A stretch of DNA of 64,000 bases from Lycium barbarum (taxonomy: Eukaryota; Streptophyta; Magnoliopsida; Solanales; Solanaceae): positions 22,952,336 to 23,016,335 of the forward strand of contig NC_083340.1 of the NCBI RefSeq assembly GCF_019175385.1, given 5' to 3'. Every line of letters starts with the position of its first letter. Position 1 is the first letter of the stretch. Below, piece by piece: positions 22,601-34,908 of the stretch. Both the position numbers and the translations under genes were made by a program. The notes under the pieces are model-generated. The model was not told where the DNA came from. It did no database searches and saw nothing but the letters and a program-made list of their open reading frames with translations.

Positions 22601-25600
22601 GCTTATTTGTTTCCTTTTGTGTCATTTGAGGTATAATTTGATGTGAATTCTGTATTCAGATTCAAAGCGCTCATCCGTTAGGCTTTGATGTACTTAAGAG
22701 GAAAAACAGTAGTTTGGAATCGTCCCTCTAGTTAATTGTTACTCCTTTCAGTGAAATTTCACATCTCTCTTTCACTTTTTCCCCATGTTATTAAGGAAGC
22801 ATCAACTTATCCAGGGAAAGAATATGCTAGCTTCATATAATTGGCTAAAAGATTAAGTAGGGCTACAATGTTATTATTTAATGTAGGCTAAATAGGGATC
22901 AGAAGTACACCTTTGGTGTATTTTCTTTGTTGATAATAGATATGTTAACTGTTCAAAAAAAAAAAAAAAGGCATCAGAAGACAGGATTGCTGCTTCTGAA
23001 TCATTAACCTTGAGCAAGTCATTTTATTGTTAGCTGAGAAAATTGGTCTTAGTTATTAATCTTCTTATATTTGAGATATCTATTTCAATTGCTGTTAGTG
23101 CCCGGTGGAAGACTTGGAAGATGCTTCAAAGGCATATTTTTCTTCCTGGTTGGAGTTAGCAACTACTCCATATGGTTCATCATTGGATACTGCAAAAATG
23201 TTTTGGCCTGTAGCTCTTCCTCGCAAAAGCCACTTCAAAGCAGCTGCAAAGATGCGAGCTGTGAAATCGGAAAACGATTCCCTTAAAAGCATATGCTCAG
23301 ATTCAGGTGAAGGCACTACTGTGGTGGAGAAAAGTGGAGAGGCTTCCACCAGCAGTGGAAAGATTGTGGTTGGTGCTGATGTCGACATGTCGGTCACGTA
23401 TACACGCGTTGTTACTGCTACAGTCTTGGGCGCTTTAGCTTCTAGGCTGCGTGAAGGTTCTTTGAAATTTTTTATTGACCCCTTATGGAAGGCGCTTACC
23501 TCTCTATCTGGAGTTCAACGCGAGGTACATAATCTTAAACAAGTGTTCAGCATTGGTCTTCATATTTTGCCTTTATATCTCCCCTTCTATATGCCAAATT
23601 TAAACTGGAGTTTTGATGGTGAATCAGGTAGCTTCAATGGTGCTTATTTCTTGGTTTAAAGAACTGAAAACCAGGAACATTTTGGATATGGATGGGGTCG
23701 TTGCTGGCATCTCTAGTAATTTTAGGAGCTGGTTGTTGGATTTGTTAGGCTGCACTAATCCTGCTTTTCCTACAAAAGATTCTCTTCTTCCTTACATTGA
23801 ACTCTCAAGAACATATGATAAAATGCGCAATGAAGCTCGTCAACTGTACCTTGTGACCGAGTCATCTGACATGTTTAAAGATTTGTTATCATCCACCCCG
23901 GTTGACCTGGATAATCTCAGTGCGGATGATGCAATGAATTTTGCATCTAAACTTCAATTTTCAAGTATTAATACTGGGGGGGAGGAATCTGCTGAGCAGA
24001 ACAGTCTGGACGAACTAGAAACATTCAAACAGAGGCTTTTGACCACTTCTGGGTATTTGAAATGCGTCCAGGTATGTTTTTGGGGTGATTCTTTAAACAT
24101 GGTATCTGATTAACCGGTTAAGTGTATTAGCTTTAGTCTTCTGCTGATTTATCACATCATTTTTTCTAACTTCCAAGTCTTTTCCTTTGACAACTTGCAG
24201 AATAATTTGCATGTTACTGTCTCTTCTTTACTGGCTGCTGCTGTTGTCTGGATGAATGAGCTTCCCGTGAAACTGAATCCAATTATTTTGCCTTTGATGG
24301 CTTCTATTAAGAGAGAACAGGTAAGTGGATAATGTTTGAAATTTCCTGAACAGAGAGCACTTGCTATTTGTATGTTCATAATTGTTCATTTTTGAAGGAG
24401 GAGATATTACAAAGTAAGGCGGCTGAGGCTCTTGCAGAGCTTATCTATCGTTGTATGGGACGGAAGCCTGGACCAAATGATAAGTTAATTAAGAACCTCT
24501 GTAGTTTGACATGCATGGATCCTTGTGAGACACCTCAAGCCGGAATTTTGAATTCTATAGAAATAATTGAAGAGCATGATCTTCTATCCTCAGGAAGTAG
24601 CAGTAATAGACATAAATCAAAAGTTCATATGCTCTCCCCTGGTGAAGATCGTTCAAAGGTTGAGGGCTTCATCAGTAGACGTGGATCTGAACTTGCCTTG
24701 AAGTTCTTATGTGAAAAATTGGGTGGATCCTTGTTTGAAAAGCTACCTAAGCTGTGGGACTGCCTAGTGGAAGTTCTTAAGCCTTGTAATCTTGAAGGCA
24801 TGACTGCAGAAGATGAAAGGCTTATTACTCAAGCTATTGAGTTGGTTAAGGATCCTCAGAACTTGATTAACAATATCCAGGTCAGTCCCAATGGTCATAA
24901 TTCTTCGATTCTTGCACTTTTTGATAATTACATGTTTATTGCAAATGCAACCAAAAAGGGAATAAATATGGTATGTAAGAAGTATGCACAAAAGTAGGCT
25001 AAAATGGCTTCCCATGAAACTTTTTGTCATCCATTTGGGTGAATGGATGGATGGATGATCTGATGTTCTGGGGGCTATGCAAAAGATGCAGAAGTTTTGT
25101 CCCTATTCTCCAATGGTGCTCAAGTGCCAATGGAGCTACCTCCCATGCTCTATTTCCTTCTTTTATTTGCTATCATTGAAGATCATTTACAAGCAAGAGG
25201 GGATACTTGTACTGTTTTATACTTTTATTGCTAAACAGCGATTGGACCAGAGAATGCAATTGTAGTAGGAAATGATTCTCTTTGTGAAGCTACCCTTTAT
25301 TCTGATCTCAGTCCTCTGTACCTTCTGTTAGGTAACTATGCCATGCTGAGTCCTCTTCTTTTTGTAAAAAAAATATCAACAACTCTTTGTTGATGTTAAT
25401 TACCTGTAGAAAGCAGATTTTTTTTATAGGTTATCATCAAAATCTCTAATTTTTTCTGGGATTTTCTCTTTCCTAGAGATTATTATGGGTATAACTCACA
25501 ATTATTTCTTGGGCGGTAGGACTTTGTTACAAATATCGGGCTTCAATAACGAAAGTAAGAAAATGTTGTTTGGTTGGGATTTATAGGAGCTTTTTAGTTT

Positions 25601-28600
25601 CTTTGTGGTGATTCTTAGCTGCATTATCATTTCCACTTTATTAACTCCTGAAGGATATTTATTTTAGTAAGCAGAAAAACCTCATGTCGGAGGAATAGAA
25701 AGGAGGAGAACCAACAATCAAGCTCAAATGTTGGAAGTGAAGGAGGAGATGGAGTTCTCTTATCTTAAAAATGCTCTTATATACCCGCTGATCCTTGAAG
25801 GCCCAACACTTCCTCATTATGTTTGTCCTGCTTACTATCTAAAGAAGAACCAAAATTCTTCTCCGTCCGAAAATCCTATATATGTTTTCTAGTACTTGTC
25901 ATGTAGCTTATGAATTTATCCGTTTTTTAAAACTTAAAGTTGATAGTTGTTTGAATCTAGAGAAACATTGCTTATTTCATTTGTGAAGATTGAATCATGT
26001 CATCTCTTTTGCGATGGAGTGAGTGCAAGTTGCTCGTACAGATAACAGTAGCAGAGGTGTAACTAGTCTGCCATTAAGGTCGAGCAGTTTGATCACATGC
26101 TTACAGAAGCCAATTTACAAGTGTTGCTTAACTGACATTGGCTTGGGGTTTTTTGCTGGAAAGAAAACAAAAGGCAAATGAATAATGCACCTAAGACATT
26201 ATATATTTGTTACCTTTGGGAAGCAACAACTGCAAGTTTTAGCAAGAGTCAATTCATCAGAAATGTACTCTCTCTGACCCAATTTATATGGTACTGTTTG
26301 ATTGGGCTCAGAGTTTAAGAAAGAAAGAAAGACTTCTGAACTTGTGGTTTAAAACAAGCCATAAATATTTGCATGGCTATTATCACATCTCATTTAGGTA
26401 AAATGGGAAGTTTAGAGTTAAATTGTTTCTAGATATGGAAAAATGACATTCTTTCTGGGACAAACTAAAAAGGAAAGTGTGCCAACATAAAATGGGACAG
26501 AGGGAGGAGTATATGATAATTAGCATTTGTCATCACTTAGCTTGTTATTGTTTCATATATTATTCATGAAGACATGATTAGTTTCAGTATTCTATTTCAG
26601 TTGGATGCTTTCTTTCTTTCCTTGACTTAAGCATTGTCTCTGTCTTCTTACTCTTTTTCCTTCGAGTGACAGGTAGTCCGTTCTATTGCACCACTGCTGG
26701 ATGAGACATTAAGACCGAAACTCCTCACTCTCCTTCCATGCATTTTCAGATGTGTTCGTCATTCACATATAGCTGTGAGATTAGCTGCATCTAGATGTAT
26801 TACAACCTTGGCCAAGTCAATGGCATTGGATGTGATGGGTTCAGTTATTGAGAATGTTGTGCCTATGTTAGGTGACGTTACATCTGTACATTCTAAACAA
26901 GGAGCTGGCATGCTTGTCAGTTTGCTTGTCCAGGGACTTGGTATCGAGCTGGTTCCATATGCTCCCCTTTTGGTAGTTCCCCTTCTGAGGTGTATGAGTG
27001 ATTCAGATCATTCTGTCAGACAGAGTGTGACACATAGTTTTGCCACCCTTGTGCCTCTACTTCCATTAGCACGTGGTGTTTCTCCTCCTGTTGGTCTTAG
27101 TGAACACCTATCAAGAAGTCAAGAAGATGTTAAATTTTTGGAGCAGCTAATTGACAACTCTCATATTGACGATTACAAGCTCTCAACTGAACTAAAGGTG
27201 ACATTGAGAAGGTACTACTTAGCCACTGATTTTCTCTCAAGTGTCTGCAATGTGATATTGTGATGAGCTGATTTTCTTAAAAACTAATATATCGGTCTCC
27301 CACTTCCGAGATCGATATGTTCCTCTTTCTCCTACCTTCTTTTTCCTTGTTTTGGTTTCTCTCTATCCATATAACAAGGGTTGGTGGAACCAAAATCGCC
27401 ATCTATCATCAGGCTTTAAGATTCATTTTCTTGTTGTGAGATGATTAGCATTGGAATGTGCCAGAAGAAATAGTTGAAAGTATATCATGTGCATGAATGT
27501 GGGCAACATGCACTATGGGGAAGGGGGGAGGGTGGCAAGAGTCTGTCTTAGGATATCTATCAATAAGGTATGCTTTCTGTATTTTAGATGCTGCAATTAC
27601 ATGAACAGTATGCCATGAACAACACAAGCACCTACCTTGCTTTATATGGTCTCTGTGCCTGCTTTTATATTCACTACACCGTTGAAGCCAAGACAAGATA
27701 ATTCATGCTACGTGAATTACCCTCTGGATAGAGCTTATTGGAGATTGTGTCACGAGCTTACCATACAAGGTAATTCATGCTACGTGAATTACCCTCTGGA
27801 TAGAGCTTATTGGAGATTGTGTTGCGAGCTTACCATACTCGAATTTTTTTGTACACCAATGGCTGAAGAGATACTATTCTAAGTGACCAGCTGCACGTTT
27901 GTAGCCCGAAGCATAAACTCCATGCTTAACAATAACGAAGAAAATTGAAAAGATATAATGGACAGCATATTGCGCTTAAACATTACATACTACAAGTACT
28001 TTTATTCATATTGTTCATAGTCCATCTGTTTCTAAACTGCCACACAACTTAATCACATAGTTGCAGAAAAACATAAATATGTCCTGCAAGATGTGTTCTT
28101 TTGAGGAACATGATAGGTCATTTCTAGTCACTGCTGCTTCTATATCTGCGTGGAAACTAGGGAAGAGATGCAAAAAACACAAAGTTTAACATTGCTAATC
28201 TGTCTTGTTTGGTTTGCCTAATAAATAAAGAGGAAGAAAATTGCTTTTCTTGGGCCATGTTGGTGAATGTAGAAATAAAAATGACGACTTCCTCCTTTTC
28301 TCTCAAATCCAAGCGAAGGAGAATTTCTATTAAGCTCAATTTCTCTTTATTTGCATTAGTCTCCTTGTGGGACATCCATTTAACCTTGGTGCCTTATTTG
28401 AAACGCATAGAGTATTCCTTAAGCCAAGCCCCAAAGAAAGAGGGAAAGAATGGAACTTCAATTTGCGCTTGAGAACGTTTTAGTAGTTGTTTTTTTGTCT
28501 AAAATTCTCTCTTATGCTTTCAGGTACCAACAAGAAGGTATAAACTGGTTGGCATTTTTGAAGCGCTTTAGTCTTCACGGGATATTATGTGATGACATGG

Positions 28601-31600
28601 GCCTTGGTAAAACCCTTCAAGCATCAGCAATTGTGGCATCTGATGTAGCAGAGCACATTGCTCTAAATAGTTCCCAGGAACTACCTCCATCCTTGATAAT
28701 ATGCCCCTCAACCCTTGTTGGCCACTGGGTTTATGAAATAGAGAAGTTTATTGACGGTTCTTTGCTTACCACCCTCCAGTATGTTGGTTCTGCACAAGAA
28801 CGCATTTCTCTACGGTCTCAGTTTAAGCAGCATAATGTTATTGTGACATCATATGATGTCATCCGCAAAGATGTTGATTATCTTAGACAGCTGTTTTGGA
28901 ACTATTGCATTCTAGATGAGGGACATATCATAAAGAATTCTAAGTCGAAAATAACAGTTGCTGTTAAACAATTGAAGGCACAACACCGCCTCATTCTGAG
29001 TGGAACACCAATACAGGTGTGTTAGTAGTTCAACCACAACTGAATATTTACAACAGCTCATTGGGTGCTTAACAATGAATCTGACTTACATTGCAGAATA
29101 ACGTGTTGGATCTGTGGTCACTCTTTGACTTTCTTATGCCAGGGTTTCTTGGAACTGAAAGACAAGTGAGTTACACCATTTAAGTTTTCTTGCCAGTTTA
29201 GTCAGTTGGTAAATTGCACTTTTTGTGTAGTTCATATGTTGTTCAATGTGTCTAATAATTAAATGCTCTTGTTCGATTTGTGCCTCCTAAAAGTTGGATT
29301 TGGGTGAGAGGTATGCACAGGGAAGCTGTCATACTACTTTCCATCCCTTCTAGTCATGAATTAACCTGCCCTCTTCTTCCCTTCAACTATCTCGATTTTA
29401 CTTACATAACAAATTGAATTGAGATTAACTGGCATCGAATTCTTTAGTCCTTTAGGATCCTTTACTTATAAGGGTCTGCGTTATGCAGGGTGAGAGCTCC
29501 GTTCATTCTGACTGCATGTGTCTCGTCAAGCTCTTTAGACACTTCTAGAAGCTTGATTATGTCTGTTTGAAAAATTCATTAGTAGATAGCAACATAAAAT
29601 CCTAGGAGTGCAAATGGTAGACATGGAAGCAAACAACAATTATTATAATATGCGATGTTTCTAACTAGGACACGGGTTTAATTTGGGGTAGCAGTTGGCT
29701 CTTTGCGAATGAATCCAATTATTCTTATTAAAACGAGTTTCTTTACAATTATTTTTTTAAAAGTAAAAATTTGCAAATGGTAGACATGGAAGCAAACAAC
29801 AATTATTATAATATGCTATGTTTCTAACTAGGACACGGGTTTAATTTGGGGTAGCAGTTGGCTCTTTGCGAATGAATCCAATTATTCTTAGTAAAACGAG
29901 TTTCTTTACAATTTTTTTTTTCTTTAAAAGTTAAAAGGCCATAACAGAACCAATAAAAAGGAGATTGCAAGTAGGGTATTCCCTGGAAAATGTTATTCAT
30001 GGTTGTCATATGAAGCATTGTAATCTTTCCCATTTGGTACTGTAAGTGGGATTTTCCTATCATTTTGATTATGGGCATCATACGTTTCTTTCAGCATTTA
30101 TTGTGGATGCTTTAGTGAAACTTTATTGTTCAGTTACACATTTCTTATCGATCCAAAGTTGTTACGACACTTCATTTATTTGTTAACTTTAACAGTTTCA
30201 TGCCTCCTACGGGAAACCACTACTAGCTGCCAGAGATCCCAAATGTTCAGCCAAGGATGCTGAAGCAGGTGTGCTTGCTATGGAAGCATTGCACAAGCAG
30301 GTGGGTTCTTTCTACTTGCATATGGCCTTCTCAGTTCTTTTTACTTCTCATCTAGACTCAAACTGAAAGGTTTTCCTTGACAGGTGATGCCTTTTCTCCT
30401 TCGCCGGACTAAAGATGAAGTCTTATCTGATTTGCCAGAGAAAATTATTCAGGATAGATACTGTGACCTGAGTCCTGTTCAGCTAAAACTCTACGAACAA
30501 TTTTCTGGTTCACATGTAAGACAAGAAATTTCCAGCATGGTGAAGCACAATGAATCAGATGCAAGTCAAAAAAATGATTTGCCAAAAGCATCTTCTCATG
30601 TATTCCAGGTAAGTTGAGAATAGTTGTGATTATCTCTTTTGTGGTTGTGGTCTAATATCTCTGTTGTTTCAGGCACTTCAATACTTGCTTAAACTTTGTA
30701 GTCACCCTTTGCTCGTGTTTGGGGAGAGAGTTTCAGAATCCCTCTCATCTATTGTGTCAGATCTCTTCTCTCCTGGTGCTGACATTGTTTCAGAACTCCA
30801 TCAACTCCACCACTCTCCCAAATTAGTCGCCTTGCAGGAGATCCTTTCGGAGTGTGGAATTGGTGTTGATTCAGGTTCTGAAGGCCCTATTGGTGTAGGA
30901 CAGCACAGAGTCCTGATATTTGCACAGCATAAGGTAATGCCTTGAACTTCTCAAGTTACTTTGTGATTGATTCTGTTCCTGTATTGGCCTGGAATTTAAC
31001 CCGAACCTTGCAGGCCTTGTTGGATATCATTGAGAGAGACTTGTTTCAAAATCATATGAGAAAGTAAGAATTGTTCTTTCTTGTTTTTTTTTTAATTTTC
31101 GTAACTTCCTTTTGAAGTAAATTGAACCTGCCTATATTTCCATTTCCAATGAATATCTGTGACCTTTATTTTCAGAGGTTGAGGCATCTTGTAATGTATT
31201 TCTTGGGTTATCATGTGGACGGCCTCTTGGTTGTCATGATTAGGTTTTCGGATATTAGGGGCTTGTATGTTGTGAACCATCTATGTTGCAATTATGTTTA
31301 CATAAACAGATTGGTTATATATTGACTAAACCTTTTTCTTTTGAGAAAGCAAGATTAGTTCATTCTGTAGTTTTCCGAGTTACTCGGACTCGGGTGCGGG
31401 TGTCCGATTCGGGTGCGGATCTAGAGGTCGGATCCTTCATGATCTAAATTCTAAGATTCGGGGATACGGATCCAGGTATGGATACAGGTACGGGGATTCG
31501 GCTAAAAATAGAATTATAAAACCTAAATTATGAGATATTATGTGGAAAACATGAGGAGAAAATATTGATCAAAAGGAGAATCTCAGAAGGAGATAAAAGG

Positions 31601-34600
31601 AAAAGGAGTGAAAGAAATTTCAATATACAAGGTATTCCATTTTCTTCAAGTCCATCTCAGCTTTTGTTTGGATTATAAAAATCATTGAATCTGTCCGGAA
31701 TTTCTCCGTTGATTTTGGTCAAAGTACCCAAAAGCGGTTGACCAGATCGGGTACGGATCCCACACCCACACCCATACACATGTCGTGTCGACACGGGTGC
31801 AGCACCGAAAGTGAAGAGTCCGAGTAACTTAGTTTTTTTCGCATTTCACCTTGTAGAACTGGTATTCAGTTGGATATTAGGACATTAATCTATTCTTACA
31901 TAAATTTTGGAATTTATACCTCTAGTTGTTCTCTAAATTTTAGAACACAGAATATGAAATTAGAAGCCACATAATATTTTGCAGTATTTTGAGTCAACAA
32001 GTTGTATATGTTCTCAACTGTTTTCTAGCCCCAGAATTTTAGGATAAACAATTTTGGATGGGAGGACTAGCATGTGGTAGCATTTCATGTACTTCCAGTC
32101 TGCATATTTCTCTTTTGAAAGATTTTACCACTACCTGCTTTGATATTGCTTTATCCTAAGCCGAGGGTCTATCGGAAACAACCTCTCTACCTCCCAAGGT
32201 CGGGGCAAGGTCTGCATACACTCTACCCCCAGACCCCACTTGTGGGATTTCGATGTTTTTGTTGCAAGGATTTCACCACTCCAAATATTTCTCTTTTTGA
32301 AGGTAGTTAATGTGTTTCCTGAGATAGGTGATAGGTGAAGCCGATGACGAGAATTTTGAATGGTCAGAAAAGAGTAGTACTTTCATAAGTCTTGTCCACA
32401 AGCAAAATAATCAACTTACCGCTTTTGATGTCCCACGATTCTCCTAGTTTAGGAACAAAAGAGCCTGAACATAACCCGAGCTTTTAAAAAATTTACTAGA
32501 CGGCGTATGCAGTGTATCTATGTGTATGTAGTTGTGTTTGGGTAGTGATAATATATACTCCCTCTATTTCAATTTATGTGAACCTATTTCCTTATTAGTC
32601 CGTGCCAAAAAGAATGACTTCTTTCTAAATTTGGAAACAATTTACTTTTATGCAATGATTTATAGCCACACAAAATATGTGACTTATTTAACACCATAAG
32701 TTTAAATGTCTTCTCTACTTTCTTAAACTGCGTGCCCAGTCAAATGAGTTCACATAAATTGAAACGGAGGGAGTATTTTATATTGCTAATAAACATACAT
32801 AAGTTGGCACTGTTTTATATATATATATACACACACACACACACTATGTTCAAAACACGATTAATATAATATTATAGTTTGTGCTCCGTATCCAAAACTT
32901 TATTATATTAGTGTTTGCTACGAATACAGAGTTGGCAAAAATTTATTAATACTTTTTAAAAGAGAAGACTTGTTTAAAAGGAAACTATTTTCCTCTCTTT
33001 GAGATAAAACAATAGCAATATTTAAGCATTAGTTGATACTTTGAATTTTAATTCGATTAATTTAAAGGTGTAAAATATTCTATTGTTAATGTATGTAGAT
33101 TGGACCTAAACAATACTTATTATTTTTTATCAAATTTTGATTTGGATAATTCTAATTCAAATTATTAAATTAATCTTATATGTTTAAAACAAAACAAAGT
33201 AGAAATTTGATTTTCTATTTAAACGAAGAACTACTATTTTTTAATTTTTGATAAATATTCTTGGTTTAACTCATTTTACTTGTCATGTTGTCTTTTGCAC
33301 GGTTTTGTAAGGAAACGTCAATTAGAATTATAATTTGACTAATTTACCTTATTAATTATTTGATCTCCATTTAATATTATTTTTTCTTTTATGACATTAA
33401 TATCTTTTCACATTTATTAGAGTAAGAATAAAAATGAAAAAGTAATTAAATTCTATCTTATTTTAAAATATAAATATTTTAAGTATATTTATTTTAGTAA
33501 ACGTAACAAATAAATGACATGGCGGAATAGCAAATACTACAGTTAAATATCTAGATTAGATCTCAGGCTAATATAAGAAAAGAAAGGAAATTGTATGATT
33601 TGGTTACTTAACCTTTTGAAGAAAAGCAATAATATGGAGTCCATGTTTTTTGCTGTACAATAATTTCATTTGCTCCCACTAATGGGTTGATACGCATGTG
33701 GCAATGAATCCACCATTATTGACTTAATGGGGATACTTTGGGAATTACATGAATATTGTTTGATTTTTAATATGGGGTGCATGTTTTTTTTTTTTTGTTG
33801 ACATTGCTTGTTTTTTTAATTTGGGGTCCACTTTTTTTTTTTTTTTAAAATATTGCTGGGTATTTTTAGTGTGGGGCCACCTAATTTTTTTTTTTGGGTC
33901 CGTGGCTGACTACGAAGCATGGGTTTAGCCCATGCTTCTATATAGTAGTAAAATGTATTTTTGAAATGACAATTCAATCTTTATTCTTGGTTACCCAATG
34001 TTGGGCCCCGTGTTATATTGTAGGCGAGAAAGGTGTTAGAATATCCTACATCCAGTAGGGAATGAGTTGTTGTCTCCCTATATGGTTTTGGATAATCCCC
34101 ACTTCTCGAGCTAGCTTTTGAGTTAGATTGAGTGTCCATTATGTTGAAACTTATTAAAATAAAATGGCATTTGGGAATCTTGCCCTTTATCTTTACATTA
34201 GAGAGTAATATAGAGTTGGTGTGGGAACTTTTTATTGAAAGATGAATTTCAGAGTTTGTACTGCCAAAGAGACTTGACAATTCAGCAAATTAGGTGGACA
34301 CAAGGTGGAGAGACTTTTTGGGACTTGAGATTTAGAAGGGAATTTCAAGATTGGGAAGTGACTGAGTTTCACAGATTGTTAACCTTATTACATAGGCAAG
34401 TCAATCGGTGGATAATCTTGATGATTGGTGGTGGGCCTGAGAAATAATGGAGTGTTCTCTGTAAACTCTTTCTACGAGAAACTTTTGGTTAGGGAGGAGC
34501 TTGTTTTTCCATGCAATGCAATATGGATTCCAAGTTTGCCGTAGGAGGGGTGTTTTTTCACTTGGCTAGCCACTAGAGGGGTGATTTTAACAGCGGAAAA

Positions 34601-34877
34601 TCTTAGAAAGCGGAAGGTTGTCTACGTTAGTTGGTGTTACATGTATAAGGAGGCAGGCGAGGACGTTGATCAGCTTCTTCTACATTGCGGGCTAACCATG
34701 AGGTTATGGTGGGATATGTTTATGTGGTTTGGCACTCCATGGACAATGCCAAAGACAGTGAAAGATCTGATGTTCAGTTGGAAGTGCGGGACAAGGAGAA
34801 GAAGACGGAGGGGTTGGAACGTGGTTCCACTTGGAAAGTCCCTTGTATACAGCCAACTTGGCCATGTTTATACTACT

Positions 34878-34908
<31 letters not shown>

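Noticed and set aside
27198..27203. GTGACA as donor of the last HEAT exon
   Set aside because: Using it removes conserved residues and breaks the phase into the ATPase exon; 27212 fits both.
34021..34130. Sequence resembling a TRIM or LTR end (TGTTAGAATATCCTACATCC)
   Set aside because: The phrase resembles recurrent plant LTR ends, but no second end or target duplication could be found.
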